Shown: positions 8,125 through 18,960 of the stretch, one piece after another
Numbering within the stretch: position 1 is the stretch's first letter
How the letters are laid out: every line of letters begins with the position of its first letter
NCBI GenBank assembly: GCA_031291095.1
Contig: JARLJR010000107.1
Location: forward strand, 1 to 53,002
Origin: Legionella sp.
GTDB taxonomy: Bacteria; Pseudomonadota; Gammaproteobacteria; Legionellales; Legionellaceae
DNA: 53,002 nucleotides
Reading direction: 5' to 3'
The notes under the pieces: model-generated
The model's database searches: none
What the model was told of the DNA's origin: nothing
What the model saw: the letters and a program-made list of their open reading frames with translations, nothing else
Translations under genes and position numbers: made by a program

Positions 8125-9261
8125 TTACTGTGCTTCCGGTAAAAAAAGTGCTTGTAAGTTGTTGGTGTATCTTCTGCCAAAATCGGTTACTTGCCAATGC
8201 GTTTCCGTCAGATGGATTAGCTTTTTCTGAGCTGCAACGTGTAATGGTCCCAATAGCTCAGCTAGCGCTAATCCGGTTCGCTCGGAGAAGAGCTCCAAGG
8301 GAATAGCTTGCTCCAAACGCGTTGTATTGAGCATAAATTCAAAAATCAGCTCCTTATCTTCTACTTGTTCCATATCGGCAAGAAAAGGTTTTTCCGCGTT
8401 GAGATAGTCTTTAGGTTGACGATGTTTCCGTGTTCGTAAAACACAGCCATTGGCGGTTATTTTTCCATGAGCACCGGCGCCAATACCTAAATAGTCGCCG
8501 AATAACCAATAATTCAAATTATGGCGCGATTGTCTATGCGTTTTAGAAAACGCAGAAATCTCATAACGGGTAAATCCAGATTCTTTTAACAAGGCTAAAC
8601 CTTGCTCCTCTAAGATGCAGGCGTCATCTTCGGAGGGGAGGGGGGGATTTTCTTTGTAAAAAACCGTATTCGGTTCTATGGTTAATTGGTACCAGGAAAA
8701 ATGTTCGGGTTGATAGGATAAGGCAGTACGTAGATCGTCCATGCCTTGAGAGATGCTTTGTTGTGGCAAGCCATGCATAATGTCCAGATTTAGATTATCA
8801 AAACCGGCATTGCGTGCAGCGGCAATCGCTCGGTGTGCTTGTTGCTCATCATGAATTCGGCCCAGAACTTTTAAGTGCCCAGGATTAAAACTTTGAATAC
8901 CCAGAGACAGGCGGTTAATTCCGCTGTGTCGATAATCAGTAAAGCGTTGCTGCTCTACCGTTCCTGGATTTGCTTCCATCGTGATTTCAATATCTGGGGC
9001 AAAGGGCAATATTTTTTTTAATTCGGAAAATAAAGTGTAATAGGCTTCCGCCGATAACAGGCTGGGGGTGCCTCCGCCGATAAAAATTGAACTGATTTCA
9101 CGAGACTGGAATTCAATTAAATCAGTTTTTAAGTCGGAAAGAAGTGCCTGAATGTAATTTTGTTCTGGCAAAATTTCCGGACTTTTATGTGAATTAAAAT
9201 CACAATAAGGGCATTTTCGAATACACCAAGGAATATGTATATACAACGATAAAGGAATCAT
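8125..9261 (-). CDS. hemW: Radical SAM heme chaperone HemW
   Basis: HemW binds heme and a [4Fe-4S] cluster and is a heme chaperone; older annotation calls it oxygen-independent coproporphyrinogen III oxidase. The N-terminus MIPLSLYIHIPWCIRKCPYC carries the C-x3-C-x2-C cluster motif, followed by GGGTPSLL, TMEANPG and LSLGIQSFN. The length of about 379 residues fits HemW and not the longer HemN. I place the start at 9261; an upstream ATG (9351) would add 30 unrelated residues and run into mdh. The product is cytoplasmic and transcribed divergently from mdh. Confidence 0.92.
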   Translation of the reverse strand: MIPLSLYIHIPWCIRKCPYCDFNSHKSPEILPEQNYIQALLSDLKTDLIEFQSREISSIFIGGGTPSLLSAEAYYTLFSELKKILPFAPDIEITMEANPGTVEQQRFTDYRHSGINRLSLGIQSFNPGHLKVLGRIHDEQQAHRAIAAARNAGFDNLNLDIMHGLPQQSISQGMDDLRTALSYQPEHFSWYQLTIEPNTVFYKENPPLPSEDDACILEEQGLALLKESGFTRYEISAFSKTHRQSRHNLNYWLFGDYLGIGAGAHGKITANGCVLRTRKHRQPKDYLNAEKPFLADMEQVEDKELIFEFMLNTTRLEQAIPLELFSERTGLALAELLGPLHVAAQKKLIHLTETHWQVTDFGRRYTNNLQALFLPEAQ

Positions 9262-9349
9262 TACGCTTTTAGACTGGCTTGTTTGGAAATGCAATAGTAT
9301 CATGACATACGTTTTGTCACAAAAATGAATAAGAAAAAAAGGGGATAAC

Positions 9350-10342
9350 ATGGCAAAGAGACGAGTTAGAGTAGCCGTTACAGGCGCAGCAGGACAAATT
9401 GGATATGCATTATTATTCCGTATCGCTTCTGGACAAATGTTTGGTGCAGATACAGAAGTAGAATTAAACCTACTAGAGCTTGAGCCAGCACTTCAGGCAT
9501 TACATGGGGTAGCCATGGAGTTGGATGATTGCGCATTCCCACTATTGAAGCGCATCGTTTGTACGTCTGATTTGAATAAGGCAATGGACGGGGTTAACTG
9601 GGCTTTATTAGTAGGTTCAGTACCACGTAAGCAAGGTATGGAGCGTTCTGATCTGTTACAAATTAACGGCGGAATTTTTACCAAGCAAGGTCACGCGATT
9701 AACGATAATGCCAGCGATGATGTGCGCGTGTTTGTAGTAGGTAATCCATGCAATACTAACTGTTTAATTGCTATGCATCATGCACGTGATGTTCCTAATG
9801 ATCGTTTCTATGCGATGACTACTTTAGATGAATTAAGAGCACGTACTCAATTAGCACAAAAAGCAGGTGTTGATATTACTGCAGTAAGTCAAATGACTGT
9901 TTGGGGTAACCATTCTGCAACACAATACCCAGATTTTTATAACGCGAAAATTAATGGTAAGTCTGCTGCGGACGTAATTAATGATGATGCTTGGCTGAAA
10001 GATACGTTTGTCTCTACAGTCCAACAACGTGGAGCAGCTATTATTAAAGCACGTGGTCTTTCTTCAGCTGCATCTGCTGCAAATGCGGTAATTACTGGGG
10101 TGAATCACCTTGTTTTTGATACTCCTGCTGGTGAGACTTTCTCTATGTGCCGTCATTCAGAAGGTGAGTATGGCGTTGATAAAGGCTTAATTTTCTCTGT
10201 TCCTTGCCGTCGTGAAAACGGTGAATTAAAAGTTGTTGAAGGTTTAACGATGAATGATTACGGTCATGAAATGTTTAATAAAACTTTAGATGAACTGAGA
10301 CAGGAACGTGATACTGTTAAATCTTTAGGATTATTAGATTAA
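9350..10342 (+). CDS. mdh: Malate dehydrogenase
   Basis: NAD-dependent oxidation of malate to oxaloacetate in the TCA cycle. The N-terminal Rossmann loop is [12 protein letters not shown] (10-21). The catalytic His is in [13 protein letters not shown] near residue 188, and GNPCNTNC and the substrate Arg region ([13 protein letters not shown]) are present. At 330 residues it is the longer, lactate dehydrogenase-like MDH type found in Legionella and many other bacteria, not the enteric 312-residue type. A strong AAGGGGA site precedes the ATG. It ends 8 bases from a convergent orphan gene. Confidence 0.97.
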   Translation: MAKRRVRVAVTGAAGQIGYALLFRIASGQMFGADTEVELNLLELEPALQALHGVAMELDDCAFPLLKRIVCTSDLNKAMDGVNWALLVGSVPRKQGMERSDLLQINGGIFTKQGHAINDNASDDVRVFVVGNPCNTNCLIAMHHARDVPNDRFYAMTTLDELRARTQLAQKAGVDITAVSQMTVWGNHSATQYPDFYNAKINGKSAADVINDDAWLKDTFVSTVQQRGAAIIKARGLSSAASAANAVITGVNHLVFDTPAGETFSMCRHSEGEYGVDKGLIFSVPCRRENGELKVVEGLTMNDYGHEMFNKTLDELRQERDTVKSLGLLD

Positions 10343-10349
10343 TACCGTA

Positions 10350-11219
10350 CTAAAATGTTAGCTTAAACTCTCCTTCTTCCAATAAAGAGGGAGAGTTATC
10401 CGACACCTGATGAGCGTTTTGCGATGATTTTTTCGCCAATTCAACTGTTTGATATCTTTGTATTAGTTCTGAACTGTCCAAAATAAATTTTGCTTCCGCA
10501 TTACGTAATATGGTTGATATCGAACGACCATTAGACAAAATCTCATTAAGTTTTTCTACCAGCTGTGCCGCTTTAGTAATCGGGTCAGGGTTATTTTGTA
10601 CAAAGTGAGGAATGTGTTTTATGATTGCTTCTGCTAATTCCCTGTCGGTTAAATAAAGTACTAGGCGTGTTCGTACAATTTGTACAAAGTTATGGTCTGA
10701 TTCCATAATTAGGTTGGTTAAAAAAAGAGGTTCTTTTTTCAGCTGAGCACTTAATTTTTGGCTGAAGCCAAAATGGTCTCTGTACTCCAGTAGCATGGTA
10801 ATAATTGAGGTTGGGCTATCGTGCTTAATAGTAGTAGCCCCTGATTTATGGGTTAACCAGGTTAATAAGTCTGCTTCTTGGGACCTATGATTTAATGCAC
10901 TGAATTGGAATTTGAGAGAGGCGTTAGAATGGGACAGATAATTATCCCACTTCATAGGCGGCAAATTAAGTGTTTTAGTCAAACAATCAATTTGTGCTTT
11001 AATAACACCAAAATCAAGATTCCATTTTTCCAGATGAGGAAGCACTGCTCTTAGAAATTTCAACAACTCAATAAACTTTCTTTGTGGAATAGGATGGAAA
11101 TTATCCAAAGATTGTTTTAGTTGCTGAATCTCAGAGTAAATAAAACGCTCATTTCTCATAGGTGCTCTATGAAAAATTGGTTGTAAGGCATCTTTTAGTG
11201 CTGCAAAAGGATCGTTCAT
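10350..11219 (-). CDS. Orphan protein, 289 residues, effector-like C-terminus
   Basis: I do not recognise a family. The protein is charged, predicted mainly alpha-helical, and without signal peptide or membrane segment. The last residues, SLLEEGEFKLTF, combine a short glutamate block with hydrophobic residues at the very end, a pattern seen in many Dot/Icm-translocated proteins. The next gene on the same strand (11442-12452) is another orphan and lies about 220 bases upstream. Both sit between mdh and fadH. An effector role is a hypothesis only. Confidence 0.8.
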   Translation of the reverse strand: MNDPFAALKDALQPIFHRAPMRNERFIYSEIQQLKQSLDNFHPIPQRKFIELLKFLRAVLPHLEKWNLDFGVIKAQIDCLTKTLNLPPMKWDNYLSHSNASLKFQFSALNHRSQEADLLTWLTHKSGATTIKHDSPTSIITMLLEYRDHFGFSQKLSAQLKKEPLFLTNLIMESDHNFVQIVRTRLVLYLTDRELAEAIIKHIPHFVQNNPDPITKAAQLVEKLNEILSNGRSISTILRNAEAKFILDSSELIQRYQTVELAKKSSQNAHQVSDNSPSLLEEGEFKLTF

Positions 11220-11315
11220 AAATCTATCCCCAAATAAGCCCTCTTTAAGAGTATAGTTTATAAAAATTCAAATGTACATAAATTGAACTTTCGTGGTCTT
11301 TTCTTGGTATATACT

Positions 11316-11340
11316 TTTGCTACTTCGTTCGCAATGGCGG
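11316..11340. repeat. Family B repeat, inverted copy
   Basis: TTTTGCTACTTCGTTCGCAA TGGCGG reads on the other strand as CCGCCATTGCGAACGAAGTA, matching the core of the repeat at 6852-6880. It lies in the 220-base gap between the two orphan genes. A short plus-strand open frame through it (11283-11480) is not considered a gene. Confidence 0.5.
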
Positions 11341-11441
11341 TAGTTTTTTATTTAATTAAAAATCGCACTTTTGAATCGAATTCCCCTCCTGATAAGCTAG
11401 CCTGGGAGGCAATGCGATTTTCTCTAATCTCTTTACTGGTT

Positions 11442-12452
11442 TTAAATTGCCGGACCGTGGTCATTTTCTGGTGGAGATGAGTTTGCATCCCGATGTTGTC
11501 CAGATCTTTGTGCGCCAAAAAAGCTATGGCCGAGATTTAGTGCAATAGGATTATGATTGTTAATAAGCTGTTGAAGTAATTGCCTTCCGGCGTCGGAGGA
11601 CGCGAGGTGGTAAATCAAAGAACTTCCAGGTTCCCCTGATGGGATAACTAATTCAGAGGACGACGACTCCACCCTATCTGGCGATTGGGCTGTGGGCGAT
11701 TTTTCTTTTAAATAGGGGATTGGCATTCTTTTTTGGCCTGCAGTCGCCTTGATATGGGTTAGATCACGCGGGGAAAACTCCAGGTTTGTTATTGGATTTA
11801 GCAAGTATTTTTTTTCCGGCGATTCTTTTAATGCAGAACCGCGGTAACTGCGAGTTTCATGATAAGTAATCAAACTGTTGAATGAAAATTGATGGCCTGT
11901 AGAGATAAAGAGCTTATCATTGTCATCTATATTTATTAGCAAGATAGGATCTTCATAATTGAGTGGAAATCGTTTGGCAAGCTCTAATAAACATTCATAA
12001 GCACAGTCGGCAAGATTAATACCATTTTGAGTTACGCTGGTTTCTTGGGTTTGAGATGCAAGTGGTGATAATTTTATTCTTAATTGCTCAATGAAACTTT
12101 GAAAACTCATTTCTTGTATATCAATTTCTTTGAATTCAGCAATAAGCTCTACCACGCCTGGGCCTTGCATTTGTGATTTGAGTGCTGGCAATTTTATTCG
12201 GAATTGTTCAATGAATGGTCCGAAATTTGTTTCTTGTTTATCAATTTCTACTAAATCTGTAATAACGTCTTTCACACGCAATTCTTGTGTTTGAGATGCT
12301 ATTGGCGGTAATTTAAGTCTTAATTGTTGAACTAATTGCTTTAAATTGGCTTCTTGCCCATCAACTTGTTGTAAATCAGCAATAATCTCGGAAATATTTG
12401 GCGTATTAGTAAATTGAGTTAATTTATCAATAAGTTCTAAAAGAGGAGACAT
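11442..12452 (-). CDS. Orphan protein with three 40-residue tandem repeats
   Basis: Unrecognised 336-residue protein. Residues 20-139 are three consecutive repeats of exactly 40 residues, each with the pattern hhxhIxxhxxhDxQExxFxxF followed by hEQhRhKLxxLxSQTQExxx (h hydrophobic). This suggests helical-hairpin solenoid units. Residues 1-19 look like a partial repeat. The remainder (140-336) is a separate region with CAYECLLELAKRF, LLINIDDNDKLFIS, and a Ser/Pro-rich tail ending ENDHGPAI. There is no signal peptide. Repeat proteins standing alone in Legionella are often secreted effectors, but nothing here proves it. Confidence 0.82.
   Translation of the reverse strand: MSPLLELIDKLTQFTNTPNISEIIADLQQVDGQEANLKQLVQQLRLKLPPIASQTQELRVKDVITDLVEIDKQETNFGPFIEQFRIKLPALKSQMQGPGVVELIAEFKEIDIQEMSFQSFIEQLRIKLSPLASQTQETSVTQNGINLADCAYECLLELAKRFPLNYEDPILLINIDDNDKLFISTGHQFSFNSLITYHETRSYRGSALKESPEKKYLLNPITNLEFSPRDLTHIKATAGQKRMPIPYLKEKSPTAQSPDRVESSSSELVIPSGEPGSSLIYHLASSDAGRQLLQQLINNHNPIALNLGHSFFGAQRSGQHRDANSSPPENDHGPAI
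12036..12395 (-). repeat. Three tandem 120-base coding repeats
   Basis: This segment encodes the three 40-residue units of the orphan protein at 11442-12452. Units cover 12276-12395, 12156-12275 and 12036-12155 in coding order. The protein similarity is strong (EQ-R-KL, SQTQE), while the DNA has drifted, so the duplication is not recent. Confidence 0.85.
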
Positions 12453-12625
12453 AAATTATTCCTTAATGAAATAGCAACAGCTAAGCGATGCAAATTGTAA
12501 AGTAATTAATCACTTTAATCAATAAAAAATCCAAAATAGAATTGATTTTAACCATCCGACTACATCAGGTTTCCGAAGCGAAAAGATTTTCGGTGAAAAA
12601 GAGCCTGACCCGGTTTATACTTTGA

Positions 12626-14677
<2,052 letters not shown>

Positions 14678-14697
14678 ACCAAATATATTTAGATAAA

Positions 14698-14719
14698 ACC
14701 TGGTTGCAAGCAACCAGGT
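14698..14719. repeat. Family A palindrome, copy 2 (inverted)
   Basis: ACCTGGTTGC and GCAACCAGGT form a perfect 10-base stem with an AA loop, between the convergent fadH and beta-propeller stops. The AA loop in place of TT shows the element lies in the opposite orientation to copies 1, 3, 4 and 5. Confidence 0.8.
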
Positions 14720-14730
14720 CACGCTTATTG

Positions 14731-16221
14731 TTAGTGGATGACAAAGCTAGAGATATTACCGTCATTTAAATTAACTACATAAACAAATGATCCGTTAGGA
14801 GTCACTATAATTGCTGTAGGGCCGTTCCCTGTTGCATAGGGGCCATTAGGCAGAGTGCTTAATGCGCCGGTGGTAGAATCAACACTATCTGCATTGACTG
14901 TGTTCTGATTAAAACTTGTAGTGTAAGCAAATTTATCATCAGGCGTTAAGGCGATACTTGACGCTCCTGTTGTTATGGGGGTAGGCGTTACATCAGTTAA
15001 AGTTCCAGTTGTAGGATTAGCTGAATAGATCCAAACAGCAGTATCATAGGCCGTAGCTTTGAGTGGTCCGCCATTATTAGCCGCAACATAAACAAAGGTA
15101 CCTGTGGAATTGGTGATAATCTTTCCGGGAAACATTCCTGTTAGAAAGGGGCTATCTGGCAGGTCGGTTAACTCTCCTGTCGTTTGGTTAATCGTATAGC
15201 CATAAATACGACCAAGCATATAATCGATTACATAGAGGAATTGCCCATTCGGCGTTACGATGAGGCCTACAGGTTGGCTAGACCCTCCAGCAGGATAAGG
15301 ACTTGTTGAAAGTTGGTTCAGTGCCCCGGTCGTAGGATCAACTGTATATGCCGAAACGTTACCGCCATTTTCGTTGGCTACATAGGCAAATTGCCCGTTA
15401 GGTGAGAGTCCAATAAACGCAGGGCCTACTCCAGCTGCATAGGTATCTACAGAGCTTAAAACACCAGTGGTTTGGTTAATACTGAATTGGGCAACATTGA
15501 GATTATTAAAATCGGTATAGTAAACATATTGGCCATTAGCGCTTACAGCAACGCCAGCATACCCATTACCCGAATTGTAAGGACTTCCTGCAACAGGAGT
15601 TAAGATACCCGTAGTCGGGGCAATTGTATAGGCCGTTGCTCCACCGCTAAGGTTAGCAACATAAAGGAATCGACTATCTGGGGTTGCTGCAAGATTATAT
15701 GCGAAGTTGCCGCTGGTAAACGGACTTCCTGGAATAGGCTCTAAAGCTCCCGTTTGTGGTGTTGTACATTGCAGCGCATTAATGTTAAAAAATGCGGCAT
15801 TTGTATTGCTTCCCTGAACTACTACATTGGGGACATAAAATGCATTGGGGTTATTTGAAGTGAAGGATATTGAGCAACTGGCTTTAGGGCCTAATATTGC
15901 TGGGCAACGGTTATTTTGTGATACGTTATTTAGGTAGCTTGCATCAGTAGATGAAGCAGTTATATTTCTAGCCTTCACTATTGAGTTATTGGTAACCGTG
16001 ATGAAGCCTGGAGGATTCACACAACCAAGGGTACCAACATTTATGGTGCAGTTTTGAACAAAGTTGGAGCATACAACGGCATTACGATCATTAACTGTCA
16101 GTGTTAACTCGGCAATCGCATCAGAAGTGTTTTTTGGTGAGGTTTCTGCTACAGGAGGAGTTCCTGCCGAGGTTTGTTGCGCAAATAATAATAGTAATCC
16201 TAATAACCCTTTATGTATCAT
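14731..16221 (-). CDS. Exported seven-bladed beta-propeller protein
   Basis: A 496-residue protein with a Sec signal peptide (MIHKGLLGLLLLFAQQTSAG, cleavage near residue 19). Residues about 33-155 form an N-terminal beta domain with several Cys. Residues about 157-496 contain seven propeller repeats, each with the pattern TTGxLxxxxxSPFxxG followed by hxhxPNGxFhYVhNxxxxxhxxYxI. This resembles lactonase/YVTN-type propellers. The enzymatic function is unknown; a surface binding or structural role is as likely as hydrolysis. Immediately upstream lies a decayed paralogue (16316-16923). The product is probably periplasmic or secreted. Confidence 0.88.
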   Translation of the reverse strand: MIHKGLLGLLLLFAQQTSAGTPPVAETSPKNTSDAIAELTLTVNDRNAVVCSNFVQNCTINVGTLGCVNPPGFITVTNNSIVKARNITASSTDASYLNNVSQNNRCPAILGPKASCSISFTSNNPNAFYVPNVVVQGSNTNAAFFNINALQCTTPQTGALEPIPGSPFTSGNFAYNLAATPDSRFLYVANLSGGATAYTIAPTTGILTPVAGSPYNSGNGYAGVAVSANGQYVYYTDFNNLNVAQFSINQTTGVLSSVDTYAAGVGPAFIGLSPNGQFAYVANENGGNVSAYTVDPTTGALNQLSTSPYPAGGSSQPVGLIVTPNGQFLYVIDYMLGRIYGYTINQTTGELTDLPDSPFLTGMFPGKIITNSTGTFVYVAANNGGPLKATAYDTAVWIYSANPTTGTLTDVTPTPITTGASSIALTPDDKFAYTTSFNQNTVNADSVDSTTGALSTLPNGPYATGNGPTAIIVTPNGSFVYVVNLNDGNISSFVIH

Positions 16222-16315
16222 GATAAAAATCCCTAATTTAATGTTATTGAAGCATTTGGGACTGTAGCAAAGGAAGAGTCGAAAGACAAAACATTAATGC
16301 CGAGGTTTCTTTTTG

Positions 16316-16923
16316 TTAATGAATAACATAACCGGTGATTGAGTGGCTATTTGCGTTAACTACATAGACAAATAAACCATTGGGAGTCACAATAATTGCA
16401 TCAGGCCCGTCTCCTGTTGCATAGGGACTATTCGGCATGATGGTTAATGCTCAGGTTGATGGTGTTGCGCATTGAAGTGCATTAATGTTAAAAAAGGTGG
16501 CATTTGTATTGCTACCCTGAACTACTACATTAGGAACATAAAACGCATTGGCGTTATTTGATGTGAAGGATATAGCGCAGCTTGTTTTAGGTTTCAATAT
16601 GGATGGACATCTGTTATTTTGCATCACGTAACTTAAATAGTTTGCATCTGAGGAAGAGGCGGCTATATTTTTTGCGTTCACTATGGAATTATTGGTAACG
16701 GTAATGAAACCTGGAGGATTGACACAACCTGTCGTGCCAATATTTATTGTACAATTTTGTACAAAGTTAGAACATACGACCGCACTTCGATCATTAACCG
16801 TTACTGACAACTCAGCAATAGGGGCTGAATTTGTTGGGCTGGTATCTTCACTAAAGAAGGTACTTCAGCAGAAACATAGTGTGTAAATAGGAGTAGCAAT
16901 CCCACTAACCCTTTGTTTATCAT
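16316..16923 (-). pseudogene. Decayed paralogue of the beta-propeller gene
   Basis: It starts with a signal peptide MINKGLVGLLLLFTHYVSAE very like its neighbour's. A frameshift near 16845-16855 moves the reading to another frame, where SPTNSAPIAELSVTVNDRSA matches the intact SPKNTSDAIAELTLTVNDRN. The N-terminal domain runs to QCATPST, then meets TGA where the intact blade has a Gly codon (GGA). After it the same frame continues ALTIMPNSPYATGDGPDAII to VYVVNANSHSITGYVIH and a stop at 16316, which matches only the last blade. About 880 bases coding for the inner blades are missing. This is therefore a pseudogene with an internal deletion, a frameshift and a nonsense codon. Confidence 0.9.
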
Positions 16924-17164
16924 AATAAAAGTCTCTAGTTTAATGTTATTTTGACTATTAAGAACTGTAACAAACGAATAAAGTAAAGACAAAATATAAC
17001 TCATAAAGTGCATGAATATTAATGATAATTTCAATTTTTTATCAGTCGAAGTTGAATTAAATGTAACAAATATAGTGCATCACACTGTTTATTTTGTTAT
17101 TATACTGAGCAAATTTTATATAGCTTGGCTTTTTTAGGCCATGCATTACACGATTAGGAAGTTT

Positions 17165-18913
17165 ATGATTCAAGATATACCAAACTTTGCCTCCTTTAAT
17201 TTTTCAGATGCTATAAATAAGGCACTGGAGGATATGAAGTTTACTACCCCATCACCCATTCAAGCTCAAACTATTCCACTTTTGTTGGAAGGAAAAGATA
17301 TTATTGCCTTGGCGCAAACAGGGACAGGTAAGACAGCAGCTTTTGCATTACCGATTTTACAAAGCATATCTCCTAGCATTCAAGGAACTCAAGCGTTAAT
17401 TTTAGCGCCTACTCGCGAATTAGCTATTCAGGTTGCTGAGCAATTCGAATTATTAAGTGCCAGACAACGTGGGGTGACTGTTGCTACCTTATGTGGTGGG
17501 CAAGAGTATGGCCGTCAGTTAAAACAGTTGCGTGCTGGTGCACAAGTGGTTGTAGGTACGCCAGGTCGTATTTTAGATCATATTGATAAAGGCACCTTGG
17601 TTTTGAGTAACTTACGTACTTTTATCCTTGATGAAGCCGATGAAATGTTGCGTATGGGATTCATTGAAGATATTGAAACCATTATGGCGAAACTCCCAGA
17701 GCAAAAACAAATTGGGTTGTTTTCAGCAACAATGCCTCATCGCATTCGTCAAATTGCCAATACTTATTTGCAAAATCCTGAGTCTGTTGAAATTCGTTCA
17801 GAAACTGCAACGGTAAAAAGCATCGAACAACGTTTCTTATTTGCTGCCGGTTATCAAAAACCCGATGCATTATCACGTGTTTTAGCGGTTGAGGAATATC
17901 AAGGCGTAATTATCTTTGTGCGTACCAAGAGCAGCACAGAAGAAGTTGCCGAATTACTGCAGCAGCAAGGTTTACGTGCTATGGCAATCCATGGCGACAT
18001 TACTCAGGCCTTACGTGAGCGCATTATTGCCCAGTTCCGTCAAGGAGCAATAGATATTTTAGTTGCTACTGACGTCGCTGCGCGTGGATTAGACGTTGAG
18101 CGTGTTACTCACGTAATTAATTATGATTTGCCGCATGATAATGAGACTTATGTTCATCGTATTGGTCGAACTGGTCGAGCAGGTCGTTCTGGTGTTGCTA
18201 TTCTGTTTGTTACACCAAAAGAATCACGTTTAATCAGTAGTGTTGAACGACATACGCGTCAGCGAATTACGAAAGTAACGGTGCCGAATGATCATATGAT
18301 TCAAGTTGCACGGCAACAGCGATTTATGGCAAATATCACTGCACGCTTAGGGCATGAACATTTGCATTCATACAAAAAGATTGTTGAAGAGTACATTAAA
18401 GAAAACGATGTCTCTGCTGTTGATGTTGCTGCTACCTTGGCCTTGTTAATTCATAAAGATCAGCCTTGGCAGCAAAAAGAGCAATCGTTACCTAAAGCGG
18501 TTCGTTCTGAAAAAGAAGGACGTGGCGAGCGAGGATCTCGATTTGATCGTGAGCGTTCATTCTCGCGTTCTGATGAGCGACGTTCTAATGACCGAAAAGG
18601 TTTTGGTGATGGTCGTAAGAAATTTAATGATGATGGTGCAGGTGCAGGTGCAAGTACAAGTGCCGGCACTGAGCAGGATTTATTCCGTATTGACGTGGGT
18701 AAAGTCCATGGCGTAAAGCCAGGCAATATTGTAGGTGCGATTGCGAATGAAGCAGGCTTGCAAAGTCGTCATATTACTGGTCTTAAAATTCATGACGATC
18801 ATTCTACTGTTCGCTTACCAAAAGGTATGTCTAAAGATGTAGTGAATGATTTAACCAAAGCATGGGTTTGTGGCCGTCAGTTAAAATTAACTTTAATTAG
18901 TAGTGGCGCCTAA
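17165..18913 (+). CDS. deaD: DEAD-box ATP-dependent RNA helicase (CsdA/DeaD type)
   Basis: Unwinds RNA in ribosome assembly and mRNA decay, especially in the cold. All helicase motifs are present: Q motif (SPIQAQTIP), Walker A AQTGTGKT, PTRELA, DEAD, SAT, and HRIGRTGRAGR in motif VI. After the core come a CsdA-type linker, an Arg/Asp/Ser-rich segment (RFDRERSFSRSDERRSNDRK) and a short Gly-Ala-Ser tract. A C-terminal DbpA-like RNA-binding domain begins at LFRIDVGKVHGVKPGNIVGA. I start at ATG 17165, which has AGGAAG just upstream; ATG 17141 is in frame but has no good site. The length of 582 residues fits the family. Confidence 0.95.
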   Translation: MIQDIPNFASFNFSDAINKALEDMKFTTPSPIQAQTIPLLLEGKDIIALAQTGTGKTAAFALPILQSISPSIQGTQALILAPTRELAIQVAEQFELLSARQRGVTVATLCGGQEYGRQLKQLRAGAQVVVGTPGRILDHIDKGTLVLSNLRTFILDEADEMLRMGFIEDIETIMAKLPEQKQIGLFSATMPHRIRQIANTYLQNPESVEIRSETATVKSIEQRFLFAAGYQKPDALSRVLAVEEYQGVIIFVRTKSSTEEVAELLQQQGLRAMAIHGDITQALRERIIAQFRQGAIDILVATDVAARGLDVERVTHVINYDLPHDNETYVHRIGRTGRAGRSGVAILFVTPKESRLISSVERHTRQRITKVTVPNDHMIQVARQQRFMANITARLGHEHLHSYKKIVEEYIKENDVSAVDVAATLALLIHKDQPWQQKEQSLPKAVRSEKEGRGERGSRFDRERSFSRSDERRSNDRKGFGDGRKKFNDDGAGAGASTSAGTEQDLFRIDVGKVHGVKPGNIVGAIANEAGLQSRHITGLKIHDDHSTVRLPKGMSKDVVNDLTKAWVCGRQLKLTLISSGA

Positions 18914-18927
18914 TTAGCTATAGAAAA

Positions 18928-18955
18928 ACTCTTCTCCTTTAATTAGGAGAAGAGT
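18928..18955. terminator. Bidirectional terminator between deaD and the tail-anchored protein gene
   Basis: ACTCTTCTCCT pairs perfectly with AGGAGAAGAGT over a 6-base TTAATT loop. On the minus strand the stem is followed by TTTTTC, on the plus strand by GGTTTC. The two genes are convergent, so one hairpin can serve both, with a better U-tract in the minus direction. Confidence 0.75.
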
Positions 18956-18960
18956 GGTTT

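Noticed and set aside
11283-11480. 65-residue plus-strand ORF with hydrophobic N-terminus
   Set aside because: It runs through a family B repeat, has no ribosome-binding site and overlaps the end of the repeat-containing orphan.
16801-17034. 77-residue minus ORF as a separate gene
   Set aside because: Its second half is the frame-shifted N-terminus of the propeller pseudogene, and its first 37 residues precede the natural start at 16923.
18640-18666. GGTGCAGGTGCA tract in the helicase gene as a microsatellite phase-variation switch
   Set aside because: The units are six-base and in frame within a flexible linker, so length changes would not shift the frame.
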